In this document: piece by piece, positions 36,284 to 48,600 of the stretch
Layout: each line of letters starts with the position of its first letter
How positions within the stretch are numbered: position 1 is the first letter of the stretch
Source: Dasypus novemcinctus
Taxonomy: Eukaryota > Chordata > Mammalia > Cingulata > Dasypodidae
DNA: 64,000 nucleotides
Assembly: GCF_030445035.2 (NCBI RefSeq)
Contig: NC_080680.1
Location: forward strand, 45,273,212 to 45,337,211
Direction of reading: 5' to 3'
The notes under the pieces: generated by a model
What the model was told of the DNA's origin: nothing
Databases searched by the model: none
What the model saw: the letters and a program-made list of their open reading frames with translations, nothing else
Program-made: the position numbers and the translations under genes

Positions 36284-37439
36284 ACATCCTGTAACCCTGG
36301 CTACATTTTGTTTCAACTATTTGTTAATGTTGAATTATGGAGATTGGATGAATTTTTGTTGTAGTTGTTGTTTTGTTTTGTTTTTCATACAGATTGGAGA
36401 AAATTAGAGTTAATCCTTATTTAGCCTTTCTTTCCTCCAACAAATAGTTGTCTGGAACCACCTATGTCAGCTCAGCCAACTTTTTTTATTGACCATGAAT
36501 GAAAAGTTCTTTGAGCTCCACCTGGACTTGTGACTTCCCCTCTCCACTCTCTACCTCCTAGACTCTCCTGGTTCTGGCTCACTGCCTTTCCTCTTGTAAG
36601 ACATGCTCTCTGCTTTTTCTCCAGTGGAATTAGATTTTTCCTTCCTCAATGGTAATTCAACTCTATTCAAAACCAAAAAAGTCACCCAGGTTCTCCGAAA
36701 GATCTTTACAATTCAGAGGGTAATATATGAAAGTAAAGCAAAATAAATTTTTATGAGCATTTGATATTAATTTGACATCAATCACATGAATACAGAAATA
36801 GACTTTTTTAAGAGAAAAGAGGTACCTGCTAGAATTGCACCACTTGCTTGGCTTGGAGGTTGCCATTTTGGACAGCAATGTAAGTTCCCTTTCTTCTTTT
36901 TTGCTGTGTATGTGAATAAGGAAATGCCAGAGACCTTCCTACCCTCTCAGCCAACCCAGTACTCCCTGTTCAGGTGCTTCTGCCAACTAATTAACACCTC
37001 CTTTGCAAGCTGTAAATTGGACAGCAGATGCGCATAAATGCAGAACTCAGTGGGGAGTCTCATGCTTTCTTTATATATATACTTCATGAAAGAAAGGAAG
37101 TGAAATCAAGTAGGCTGATGGGAAATTCATTTTGCCAAAATGGCCACCCCTAGTTTCTTAAATAAATTTATGGGCTTATGATACAACAACAACAAAATTT
37201 CTGGTGTATTTGGAAGAGAGGCTCATTTTTGTTGTATTTCAGACATAAGCCAATGGGTTCTAAAAATCCCAGAAAAACAATTGAATATCTTTGGACAGCC
37301 CTAGGATGGTATTAAAGAAGCCTCTAAGAACCAGGGTCATGATCATTAAATCCCTGCTTCCAGTCTCAATCTACACAAATCTATCCTTTATTTGCTGCCA
37401 GTGTTCTTTCTGTTGATTAGCCAAATAGGTTCATGTCAC
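36284..37439. other. No recognised feature
   Basis: Unique-looking AT-rich sequence. Confidence 0.5.
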
Positions 37440-37880
37440 TCCTAAGCTTAAAGTTGTTTTATGTTTTTCCAGCTCCCATGCAGGTGCTCACAGGCTAGTG
37501 GGGGTCCATAACACCTAAGGATTTGTCTCCTGTTTATCCTTCCCTCCTAATACCTTTTCACATTGTGCAGATGAGCCTGACTGAGCTACCTGAAGTTCCC
37601 TGCACAGGTGACCTTCTCTCTCACCTCTGCATTCTAGATCGTCCCTATCCCATTCTTACCCAGAAGCTCTACTTCCCACTTTCTCCAGAGAGCTTAGAAA
37701 TACTTTCTTCACTGACCCTCAAATCAACTCAATTCAATTTCATTCAATTTAATTCAAAATAGTCTGCAGTGCCTCTTCTGTGCCAAGCACTCTGCTGTGC
37801 TCAGGGGATAACCAGATAAATAAGTGGCAAGCTCTGTCACAGGAGTTCACAGGCTAGTGGAGTAGACAAGACATCGGCAA
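37440..37880 (+). mobile_element. L2/CR1-type ancient LINE remnants
   Basis: Shows cctaagcttaaagttgtttt, then a region ending ggagttcacaggctagtgg. Diverged; may be two separate fragments. Confidence 0.4.
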
Positions 37881-38237
37881 ATAACAGTAATAAACTTTGT
37901 TGGGGCCTTCTGGAGGGCATTCCCCAAATCTTGTGGGAGCCCAGAGAAGAGAAGAATATATTCTTTAAGAATGGTGGCTGGGCTTTGGGAGGGCAAGTGT
38001 GTTAGTGGAAGGCTTCAGAGAGGAGTTGAACCTTTGAATGGGTCTATTGTAGCTTTTGTATCTCTTTGCTTCCTGATGTCTGTGTAGATAGTATTCATAG
38101 TAAGAAAATAACACAGAGACCAAGAAACCACATCACATGGAATGGGCACACAGGGCTAGGGATACTAAGTATCATGGATATGAGAAGATGTGAAGAAACA
38201 ATCTCTATAATGTCAGAAACTGGCCAGCTTCCCTTTA

Positions 38238-39233
38238 TTTATTTATTTATTTTTTATTTATTGTTCTTTGCATTACTTTCTTTTTTTATTGTCTTTTTTA
38301 AAAAAAGATGCTTAGATCACACAAAAAGTTACATAAAAAAATATGAGGTTCCCAAATTTCCCACTCCCCACCTCACGCCCACTCTTCACACATCAACAAC
38401 CTCTTTCAACAGTGTGGCACATTCATTGCATTAAATGAATACATTTTGGAGCATTGCTACACAGCATGGATTATAGTTTACATTGCAATTTATACTCTCC
38501 CCCAGTCCATTCAGTGGGTTATGGCAGGATATATAATGTTCTGCATCTGTCCCTGCAATATCATTCAGGACATCTCCAAGTCCTGAAAATGCCCCCATAT
38601 CACTCCTCTTCTTCCCTCTCCTGGCCCTCAGCAACTTCTGTGGCCACTGCCTCCACATCAATGATACATCCCAGAGATGGCCAAAGTAGATACAACCCCA
38701 GGTAGAGGTGCTCCTGAAGGCTACGGAGACACCCAGATCCTATGGTCATGATAGATGGCTCTGGAGTTCAGTGCCTTGCCAGTGGGCCCTACTTTGGAAT
38801 TTGTGCTCCTGAGTGTGACCGAGTTGGATTCAGATGTGTCCTCTCTACACATGCCTCTTCTGTTACTTTTACTGAACCTATGGTTAGTGCTGGGGTTGGT
38901 GTATACTCAGGAGACTTGAATCTCTGGACTGTCCATGTGCCAACTGGGCCCTGAACCTCAACAGAGTTGCAACACCTACTCTCTTATTCGTCGGACTTAC
39001 CCAGGTCAACTAACAGGGAGGTGTGGATGGTCAACCACCACACCAGGAAACTGAGAGAGTCTACAACTGCAAGCAGGAGAATCCCATCCATCAGCCATGT
39101 GGGATCTAAGCCCCCTCTCAGTTTAGAAGTAGAGTGGACATTGCCATCCCAGGGTCCTCAGGATGGAGGAATAAAATGTGGATTAGAGTGGACTTAATGG
39201 TATTCTACTATAGAATTACTGTGACTCTACCAA
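38238..39233 (-). mobile_element. 5'-truncated xenarthran L1 3' UTR insertion
   Basis: T/A-rich start, a tatgaggttcccaaatttcc motif, then about 900 bases of low-coding text (for example ggacttacccaggtcaacta). CTTCCCTTTA is duplicated at 38228-38237 and 39234-39243, so this was one retroposition event. I recognise the text as L1-associated in xenarthrans, without certainty on subfamily. Confidence 0.6.
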
Positions 39234-39604
39234 CTTCCCTTTAAGTAACACTTGTCTTCCTTTATGAGGGGGGAATGTTTATCTTTTCATACATGCAAAT
39301 ATCAATATCTATAGAAAATTGCTATGTGTAGCCTGTGTGCATGTAAGCAAAAATATAGGGGTTAGCAACTTACTGCTGAAAGAGATTGAATTTTTAACCA
39401 AAAATCCCAAAGTATGGCCTTCTAGGTAAAGTGGAAATAGAGAATAGACATTAATCACTCTTTTTTTGTCCTGAAGCTGATCTCTAATAATGTGACAAGA
39501 CCATAGGTGAAGGGGCTTCTAAGTTGACTTTTGTTAAAGCTGTAACAAGCCATCAGTATTAGCTAACAACAGTTGGCTAACACTTTCCATCTATTAGCTT
39601 CCTG

Positions 39605-39765
39605 CTTCTCAGGCGTGGTCCTGCATCCAGCAGCAGCAGCGGCACCTGGGAACTTGTTAGAGATGCAGAATCTCAGGCCCTTCCCCAGACCTATGGGATC
39701 AGAATGTGCCTCTTACCAAGATCCTCACATAACTCGAGCGCACATTAAAGTCTGACAATCACAGC
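39605..39765 (+). mobile_element. MER5A-like hAT-Charlie remnant
   Basis: Shows ggcacctgggaacttgttag, agatgcagaatctcaggccc and gacctatgggatcagaatg, close to the MER5A consensus. Confidence 0.7.
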
Positions 39766-41008
39766 ATCGCCTCTTTCAAAACGTCCAGCATCCCTACGGG
39801 CTCTCGGCTCTCAGCCTCAGGCCACAAATACACAGAAAGAGCCCCATCACCTCCCTGGGAACACGTGCATTCATGTGTGTAAAGCTTAATAGTGAAGAGA
39901 GCTGCCCCAGATTGTATTTACTGGCATTTCCTCCCCCACCACATATGCGCACCACACACATTTTGAGAAGTAGATCAATAAAAAATGTTTTCTTCATTAA
40001 AACTTCTCCCTGTCTCTCCCCCAACACACACACACACACACTCACACACACTCATACTTGTTACCAACATTTAAATATCAAGCAAGGGTGGTCGGAGAGT
40101 GGGTATTTGTCAAACATGGGCCTTAAGGTGTAATGCCTGAAAAGCACAGAACCACTGCTGACCATTACTGGATTTTTTTTTTTTTTTTGCCACTCCACCA
40201 TGAAACTCTGTGATAGGGTTTTAATTTTATGCCTTTAGGCCAAAACAGCACTGGGGAGGAGGTAATCTTCCTAGGTTGTAAATTTTCCATAACCCTAGAG
40301 GTGTTGCGTGGCAGTGGAGTAAAGAAGTGGTTTTAGGGTAGCTTGTCATTCCCTACCAGTTTTCCTTAACCTCCTCCCAATAAAACTTTTACTCTCATGC
40401 TCTCCAGTCCGGTGTTGGTTGGCGGGGTTGTTGCAGCTGATTTCTGAGTGAACTGGCAGCCAGTGTTGGTCCTGAGGCAACTTAAGGAAGAGGCAGGAGC
40501 AGAACCTAAAATTTCTGGCCATCTTTACTCGAGGCTTTCATTTCCTCCCTCTCACACTACCCCACACCCCACCTGTCACACCCGCTCAGCACTGTTCTCA
40601 ACCTCTCCAGGAGTTCCTCAAAGTTTCAGGTTTTGTTGCTAGTTTCTGTAACCCATGTTTTCTTTTTGCATTTATAGTTCCTGCAAGTTTGATTTTGAGG
40701 GAGAGAAGCAGCTGCCTGCAGTAGTTCACATCATAGTAGAAACGGAAGCCTTCCTTTCTTTTTACTGGCCTTACTGTGCTGAACAGGAGCTCCAGCACAA
40801 CAGCAAATAGAAGTATTACAGCGGATACTTATTGTTCCCAACAGGGAACACTAACACACTGCTATTTTGCATTCCCAAAATGGATTAGTACTGATTGAGG
40901 GGACAACATCGACTCTGACCTAATCCAAGGATTTGTGGCGATAACAGGAGTAAAATTCAGAATGACACCATATTGTCCCAGAAATCAAGTTCAGAAGTTC
41001 ATAAAATA
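39766..41008. other. No recognised feature apart from an AC microsatellite
   Basis: Unique-looking sequence with a 16-T run at about 40173-40188. Confidence 0.5.
40024..40055. repeat. AC microsatellite
   Basis: CA repeat interrupted by two CTC units. Confidence 0.95.
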
Positions 41009-41390
41009 TGGTTTTAGCCTCCCGGCTGCTAAAAATAAAACTAACCCTACAATGGGTTGGCTTATTTATTGGCTCACAGTTTTGAGGCTAGAGCCAAAAT
41101 CAAGGTGTCAGCAAGGTGATACTTTTCCCCCCAAGACTGCGGCATTCTGGAGCTGGCTGCCGGCGATCCTTTGTCCTTGACTTGTCTGTCATGTGGCACT
41201 GTACGTGCAGCCACTCCCGACCTTCATGCTGTTTATAAAGGAATCCAGCAATCCAGAGAAAAGCCCAACCTGATTCGGTTGTGTCACACCTTATCGAAGT
41301 AACATCTTGAAGAGGTCTTATTTACTAAAATGTGGACCAAGACCAAGAATGTGTCCAAATTGGGGTACACAATTCAATCCACCACACTGT
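41009..41390 (-). mobile_element. MLT1-like LTR remnant
   Basis: Shows gggttggcttatttattggc, cacagttttgaggctagag, aatcaaggtgtcagcaaggt and a closing ggggtacacaattcaatcc. The 5' and 3' ends are approximate. Confidence 0.6.
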
Positions 41391-41623
41391 TGGGCAAGGT
41401 GGGCAGAAGGGACGAGAATCAAAAGGCTCGTTGAAGACAGTCTGTGAAATTCCCAAGAGGTTAATAAGTAACCCTTAAAAAATAAAAGGTGGTACTCTGC
41501 TGACTGGATAATCTGAAAAGTTTAGTAACTCTATTTTTTGTTAGGACATTTTGCGCAGAGCAAAATGCATACAAATGGCACATCTGCTTTTAGCTCCCAC
41601 CCTTCATACCCAAAGTATGTATT

Positions 41624-41706
41624 TTTTTGTAGGCACCAAAGGTTGAACCCAGGACCTTGTACATGAGAAGCAGGTGCTCAAACCACTGAACTACACCTGC
41701 TTCCCC
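41624..41706 (-). mobile_element. Short tRNA-Ala-derived SINE
   Basis: T-rich start, then ggttgaacccaggaccttg and ctgaactacacctgcttcccc. This is the complement of a tRNA-Ala-like head, about 80 bases long. Confidence 0.7.
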
Positions 41707-43204
41707 ATAACCAATGTATTTTAAACCCCTCACTTAAGTCACCCAAAATGATGATCCCTCAGAGACAATATAAGTCAACAGTGTGCTCAGGTTAGGGGGG
41801 AGAGAGCAAGCTGTGGCATTGCACACAGATTTCAGTGGAAATGCACAGAGGACAACCTGACCTGGGCATGAGTGACTGAATGATCTCAGGAAATTCTGAA
41901 GTCAAATCTCATGGTGATATGGGTCCTAAGCGGGTCTGCACAGTAGCAGCTCAGTCAAGCCAGGTTTCCTGAATAGAGGATCCAGGACCTGGTGGGCTTC
42001 CTCTGACTACTGTACTAAGATTCTGGCTTTCAGAGTGGCCCAGCTTGTCAGGCTGCTGTGATACCTTGAAAGCATATGCCAGGCTCACAGAGATCCCTCC
42101 CCTTTTTTGTCCCTTCACTCATTGCACTCATTGTGGGGACTCCTGATATCTAATACCCATGTTAAATAATATGCCAAGTGCCAGGGGTGCTTGGTCAGGT
42201 CAGGAGGCATACCTGAGCCAAGATGGGTGCCTCAGAAACCCTTTTTAGAGAATTTGAAATCCAGATTGGTAGGATATATTATCCATGTCTTTGTCTGTTT
42301 GTCCATCTATATCTATCATCTCTCTCTGTCTCTGTCTCTCTCTCTCAACTGGCTGATTTACTCTTTTCAGGCAGGTAAGGCATAAATGTGGGGCTGTGGG
42401 ATGGGCATCACTTGCAGGTTACATGGATCAGAGAAGCAGAAAAGGCAGATCTGCAGATAGAATAGAGCAAGAGATGAAAGTTGGAGAATGAAGGAGTGGG
42501 GTTAGTTTTTCAGCTCCATTCCTGAAACCTGGTTGCATTTGAACCCAAGGGCTAGGTAAGACAACTCTGAGTCTTCAATGACTTTCCCTTCTCTACTTAC
42601 GCAAACTCGGGTTGGTTTTTGTCACTTGAAAACAAGAATTACTGCTCTCCATCTGATTCTGCCAAATTTTTCTCTTGCCTTCTGACAGTTTGGCTTTACA
42701 CCACAGTGCTCTGTTCTCTGCACCATCCTGAGATTGCAGGCCAGGGGAAGTAAGGCTAAGAGAGGAAGGCTTGGCTCATTCTATGTAGTTGCAGCCTGTT
42801 TGGGTGGAGCGTTTCTTGCCTGCATGATTGCTGTGGTTTCTACGCCTCAGGATGGCATGTTCCATTGATTTCAGAGTTCTCTTGGAATGTGTCTGAGGCA
42901 GCAGAGAAGGTCACCTTGTCACAGGTCACTTCCTAGATCCATCTTCTTGGTGAATCATTAATGACACTGATTTCCAGGTGGACTGACTCTGGCCGCAAAG
43001 CCCTTTGTGGCCTGGGAAGATGAGGGACAACAAACTTCATGGCAAACTTTTCAATGAACACAGCTTGATAGAGCAGGGAATGATGCAAAAGGGAAATCAA
43101 TCATGGATCCTGAAGAAAATGCTAGGTTAGGAAGCCAAGTGACAGCTCAAGTGAATTCCAGAACCGTACAGATCATCTACTTCAGCACCTTGAATTTTAC
43201 AGTT
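41707..43204. other. No recognised feature
   Basis: Unique-looking sequence with a CT-rich microsatellite at 42316-42347. Confidence 0.5.
42316..42347. repeat. CT/TGTC microsatellite
   Basis: Imperfect TCTC and TCTG repeat. Confidence 0.9.
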
Positions 43205-43385
43205 GGAGAAGGGGAACCAATATTTATTAAAGGCCAGCCATGTGGGAATCCCACAAGAATCCTGTCACTCAAGTGTAATCCCCATTTAATAGATGAAGAG
43301 ATTGAGGACCATATTGGTCAAATATTTTACTTGGTAGAGACAGAATGGATTCTCAATCCATCTCATTTTGGAGCTCAATCTCTAA
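43205..43385 (-). mobile_element. MIR
   Basis: Shows aatccccatttaatagatga, agagattgagg and aatattttacttgg. It accounts for the 112-codon open frame at 43103-43441, which is not a gene. Confidence 0.55.
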
Positions 43386-43395
43386 ACAGCAGTGA

Positions 43396-44069
43396 TGGTT
43401 TGCCAGAGGGCTGCCAATGCAAACTACCAGAAATGGGTTAGCTTTTATAGTGGGTAATTTATTAGGGCAAAAGCTTACAGGTCTGAAGCTGCAAAAATGT
43501 CCAGATCAAGACACCATCAGAGATGCTTTCTCACCAAAGTCAGATACTGGTGATCCTGACATCCTGAGCTACCACATGGAAGGCAAGATGGTGGCTGATC
43601 TCTACCAAAGTCCCTGCCTTCCCCTCCAGAATCTGCTGTCTCCTGGAGCTCAGCTGTGGGCAATCAGGCACATGACTTGTCTCTTCAGCCTTGAGCTGCT
43701 CTGTGCACCCAGCCCCTCAGGGGCCTCTTTCCGTGCCTCTGTGCTCTGCTGATTCCAGACTCCAGGCCCTCTCTCAGCCTCTCAGGCTTCTCTGCCTTCC
43801 TGCCATCTTCTCTCTCATATGGCGGGTCAAAACAGCAGCTGCTTTTCTCTCTGTGTTTTCTCAGTTTATTTAAGACTGAGCAAGAAGTCTGAGGCCCAAC
43901 CTGCGTTATGCCTCACTGACATAGTACAATCAAAAGCGATCTAATCAAGCAAATGAATCAAGATCCCTTAACTGAATCTAATCAAAAGGCCCATTTACAT
44001 TGCGTTTATAGGCAACGGAATGGGTTAGCTTAAGAACATAATTTTCTAGGATTCGCAAATGACAAACCA
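43396..44069 (-). mobile_element. Xenarthran ERVL/MaLR-like solo LTR (older copy)
   Basis: Starts tggtttgccagagggctgcc and has the family blocks agatgctttctcacc and tttctctctgtgttttctcag. The 3' boundary and duplication are not clear. Confidence 0.65.
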
Positions 44070-44404
44070 GGACCTGGTCATAGTCACCCAGCTAGGGTGG
44101 GTCTTCAGAACTCCCAGAACAGAACTTGCCACACTTGGCCATGCCACCTCTGCTGTGGTACAGTTGGCATGATGGGAAGAGCAGCACTGATCTCAAAGTC
44201 AGAAAGTCCAAGCCCTGTCAGGAGGCCTGAGATCTGCAAAGGGGAGAAGAGAGCAAGAGCTCAGGGTGTCCAGAGTCGCTTTGCCTCCACCGCAGACTCT
44301 GAGCAAGCCTGCTCAATAAGAGCTCAGCACAACCAAGTCAGGTTGTGACAGGGCCAAGATTTTAGAAGGGGTGCAGGCAGAGGAAAGTAATTGATCTCAG
44401 AGAA

Positions 44405-44500
44405 AAAGCAAGAGCCCTGGCTTCTTGTCCTGGTCGTGTCACTTACTAGCTGTTACTTTGGGCAAGTCACTGATTGCATCTCAGTTCCTCTGTAGTATCA
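44405..44500 (+). mobile_element. MIR
   Basis: Shows tgtcacttactagctgttac, tgggcaagtcactg and tctcagttcctctg. Confidence 0.65.
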
Positions 44501-45999
44501 AGGAGCCATATAGATCAGATAGCATTCAGTGACTTAGCGCTGAAGTCTTCAAACAGGTGTGTGGGGCTAGAGCACAAACAGGCCTCTTTCATGAAGGGTC
44601 CTGGGCCTCAAGACATAAAACCCTCTGGGGACAGGAATCTGGCCTTTTGGAAGTCTGAGCAGTAGTGAGAACAGGGTACATGCCATGGGAAAGAGAGAAT
44701 ATGATTGGAGTTGATGATAGAAGACCCAGCTATGCGGTGAGCCTGCACAGATGTGCCCCACAGTACCCTGGAGAACCCGTTAGCCTGAGAAGTCATGCAA
44801 ATGTGCAGTGGGAGGTAAGGGGCATTCCATTAAGCAGCTCTTCAGTATAATGGGTCATGCTATATGCATGGGCAAGGCAAAGGACTGAGCTGGGCAGATG
44901 TTCCATGCACTGAACATGTGCGACGGTTTACAGATGTTCACTGTTGAATGCTGAGCACAGCTAACTCAGGAAGCCCTTGGATTATAAGTAACAATGAATT
45001 ATTTTGCTTTTAAGGAGTATCAGATAGCAACAAATGTTAGTGTTGTGTACCATTTGCTATCTGGCAAGTATCAAGGTATCAGTTGAGTCCCGAAATTCTG
45101 ACACTCCTTAAAGATTTTTTGTGGACTTTAGAATCGCCACTGCACACCTTCTCACCTGGACTTTGGAGTCTATTGTTTCTAGGTTCTAAGAATCCTCCCA
45201 AGCCCACCACAATTATTACTATTTTATTGGAACTTGGGCACGATGGCAAGGGGAGTCCCACAAACCCATATATCTAAATATTTTTTAAAATTATAAAGCA
45301 AGCTAAAAACAACTGTTAAATAAAAAATGTTCTCACCTCTTATCCTGATAAATATGCCTTCATAACAACCTGGAAGGCCAGGTTCTTTCCCACGTCCTAC
45401 CAACAGCCACTCCTTGGCCACTTCTCTGGCCTTGGGAAGCACACACTGGAGGTATGAGCCAGTCTCGGAAGACGCACTTGAACATGGTTGCAGGCATGGA
45501 GCCATTTGGACAGGTAATTCTAGATCTGGAGTAGATCTAGAAGGGAAGAGGGGGTGGGCTTTGGGTGGGGACATCCCTTTGGTCACAAGAACCCCTCATT
45601 CTGAAGGGCAGAGGATGGTCATGGTGGAGGCCTTTGGAACCCACAGTCCAGCACAGGAGGTCCTGTTGTTTGCTACAAGAGGCCACACTATCTTTCTGGA
45701 AGCCCCAGGAAATCCCAAAGAGGGCATTTTTGGTGACCTGGTAGACACCTTTGAAAACCTGTGTGTGTACAATAGTCACAAGCTTATGATAAAGGTAGGT
45801 GTTTGTAGGCGACACCATCCTGAGGATTATCTGACTAGGGTGCATATCAGGCTTGCTCATTTTCTTTCTGCTTTCATGTGCTGACCCCAGAACTATGTGT
45901 CTGCTGTGGTTTCCCCACAAATGATTATTCTACTAAGGGTACAGGCTCAGTAATTTTTGAAAGATGGCGGCCATCCATCAGTGAGTACTTAACACCCAC
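44501..45999. other. No recognised feature
   Basis: Contains opposed open frames at 45414-45884 (plus) and 45537-45920 (minus). Neither resembles a known family, and no splice or promoter signal was noted. Confidence 0.5.
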
Positions 46000-46160
46000 T
46001 GGGGACTGTGCCAGATAGTCTGTCCTTATCCCATTGCCCATGAGATGGGCATTGCTATGCCCATGGGAAGCAGAAGAAATGGGCTCAGAGTGGTTTGGGT
46101 TAGGAGCTTACTTCTGAGCTTCTAAGTGGCAGAGTCTGCTTGACTCCAAAACCTGACCCC
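46000..46160 (-). mobile_element. MIR
   Basis: Shows gactgtgccagatagtctg, gaagaaatgggctcagag and taagtggcagagtctgcttg. Confidence 0.6.
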
Positions 46161-46293
46161 TTCCTTGATGCCTCCTGGTATGAGAAAAAGAGCAGGAGGT
46201 CATCCATCCCACAAAAGTCTCACCACTGTTCCTGAGAAAGGAGTATGCTCGCCTGGAGAGAAAATAGTTTTGAGATTCTGAAATCCCAGTGAC

Positions 46294-46296
<3 letters not shown>

Positions 46297-46335
<39 letters not shown>
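46297..46335. repeat. CT microsatellite
   Basis: About 39 bases of TC repeat with one TTT interruption. It produces low-complexity open frames on both strands. Confidence 0.95.
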
Positions 46336-46764
46336 ACCCTCTTTCAACCCCAAAAAACTGGCAGGGGAGGGAGTGAGGCAGAAATCCATTTTCAAAAGCA
46401 TGTGTAAGTGTGTGTGCCCATTGCACTCACTATTGCAAATGTGGAAACCTGATGACAGTGGGAGCCCCCTCTGTGGTAGACACACAGACATCCTGCTTGT
46501 GTCAGGGAGTGTGGCTGATGGGTTAGCTGATGGCATCAACTCCTTCAGGGTCCATCCACTCAGCTTTGCAGCTCTCCGGAAGGACCCCAGCCAGAGTGGG
46601 CCTCGGCAAGGGGTTGGTATTCAGTTCAGCCTTTTCTTTCCAACACAACTCTTACTGCTCTGGACTGTTGCAAGGGGTGGCAGAGGCTCAGTGTAGTTGG
46701 CACCAAGGGCGCTCCTGCCCAACCCTGTCTCCACCCTTTTCTTTTCACAGGGGTTACTCTCTGT

Positions 46765-47241
46765 GATGGTCAGATTTACGTGTGTGCCTGTCTAGGCCAC
46801 CTCACCCAGTTATTTAATTGCACACTAATTCAGGTGTTGCTGTGAAAGTATCTTGCCGATGTGGTTAAAACCTAAGATCTGTTAACTTTAAATAAAGGAG
46901 ATAACCCTCAAAAATGTGGGCGGGCCTCATCACATCAGTTGAAAGTTTGAAGAGCGAAAACTGAGGTTTCCCAGAAAAAAAAGAAATTCTGCCTCTAGAC
47001 TACACCATCGCCTCCTGTCTGAGTTTCCAGCTGGCCAGCCTGCCCTGCAGATTTCAGACTTTCCAGCCCCCACAATCACGTGAGCATGAGCCAATTCCTT
47101 AAAATAAATCTCGTTTATGTATGTATTTACATATGTATATGCAGTGTTTATATATACATAAGTAAATATAGGTATGTATGTATGTATAGATGCTTACCCT
47201 ATTTGTTCTGTTTCTCTGGAGAAACCTGAGCGATCCACACC
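46765..47241 (+). mobile_element. MLT2-type ERVL LTR
   Basis: Shows gtgggcgggcctcatcacat, gaaattctgcctctag, acaccatcgcctcctg, gagccaattccttaaaataa with an AATAAA, an ATGT-rich microsatellite, and tgttctgtttctctggagaa. This is the order expected of MLT2 LTRs. Confidence 0.75.
47113..47190. repeat. ATGT/TATA-rich microsatellite inside MLT2 LTR
   Basis: Repeated TATG and TATA units, probably expanded after LTR insertion. Confidence 0.85.
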
Positions 47242-48439
47242 GAAAAACCTTTTGCCCTGACACCTCTGACTCAGCATCAGCTTCCTGGGAATCCCAACCG
47301 GCGACCCCCTCCCAGAGCCTCTTGCTTGACAGACAACCAAACCAAACAATTCCAAACCCCAATCCACTAGCATGTAATGCCACAGGGTGGGGATGAGCAT
47401 TTGTTTTCTTTTCTGCAGTCTCCGCAGCACTTAGAAGAGTAGGCAGCACCTGGCCTGGATATGGATACTTGTCAAGGGAATGAATGAGATCCAAGTCTCG
47501 GCATGTGCCCACATTGGAATCTGCTGGGGCTAAACCATAGTGCTGCTCGTATTTTCTCCTGAGTCACTACCTGCTCCTGCAACTACCAACAATATCCTCT
47601 CCCCTTCCTTCTTTTCTTCCTTCCTTTCCTCACTTGCTGAGAATTCATGTCAGATATGGCGCTCCATGCTCAGACCCACCTCCCACACTTGCTCCAAACC
47701 ACCTACCCTCTCTTCTTCACCTCTTCTCGCTCTTCTTTCTTGGCAAGCCAGGGGCCATTCACAGCGGCCATATCCACCTGAGCCACACTGGGCTCTACTC
47801 CGTCCCTCTCCAGAGCAGGCATTCCCAAAGAGTGTCCTAAGGAACTCTGGCCTAACAAAGGGACTTTTGGGAGAGAATTCCATGGTCAACAGGCTGCATA
47901 CGCTCTCTTTTGGAGAGTCACAAGGCACATCAGCACAGTGCAGGCTTTGAGAGGTCCTGGAGAACAGACCTGAGTCACTTTGACCATCATTCCCCAAGTG
48001 AATTAGAAGACAGAACCCTTTTTTTGCAGCATAACTGGAAACATTCCATCCCCTGGTGAATTGGGAAACAACTCTGAGCTCAGCAGTCCTAACAGGAAGG
48101 GCTGTGGCTCAGGGTCAGTGGGTCAAAGAAGAATCACTCACAACCCAGCCACCCGACCACTTCCAACCCTCCCACTAGTCTGTTGGGTGACCAGGGGCAA
48201 GTTACTTTCCTTCTCTTGGTGGCTCTGCGTATGCTCTGTTCTCTGCTGGCATACCCTTACCCTCCTTCTTTGCTTCTTGAAGTCCTACTTATCCTTTCAT
48301 CTCTGCTCAGGGGCCCACCCCTTCCCTCAGGAAATTCTGACCCTGCTCTCCTCCCCAGGCAGGAACTGGGAAGGCCTCTTCTGATTTGCTCGTTCCACAG
48401 CATTGCCCTGCGAAGTGGTCTGCCTCCTCCACTATATCC
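47242..48439. other. No recognised feature
   Basis: Pyrimidine-rich unique sequence. Several chance frames. Confidence 0.45.
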
Positions 48440-48600
48440 GGGACAGCCAACTTTAGTGTGCATAAAGAATCACCTGGAGATGTGTTAAAAGTGCAGATTC
48501 GTCCATCTCATCCCTCAATATTCCAATTCAGTAGCTCTAGAGTGTGCATTTTTAACAAGTACCCCAGGCAATATTCTCATGCAGATAAGTCTTGGAATCT
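48440..48600 (+). mobile_element. hAT-Charlie MER remnant
   Basis: Shows gaatcacctggagatgtgtt, caattcagtagctctagag and ttaacaagtaccccaggc, as in MER20/MER58-class elements. Subfamily unresolved. Confidence 0.55.

Noticed and set aside
43103-43441. 112-codon plus frame starting MDPEENARLG.
   Set aside because: Largely explained by a reversed MIR and the start of an LTR.
45414-45884. 156-codon plus-strand open frame with an opposing 127-codon frame.
   Set aside because: No recognisable domain, no splice or promoter context; length is possible by chance in 64 kb.
47540-47950. 136-codon plus frame, pyrimidine-rich.
   Set aside because: Composition-driven Ser/Pro/Leu-rich peptide without domain or splice support.
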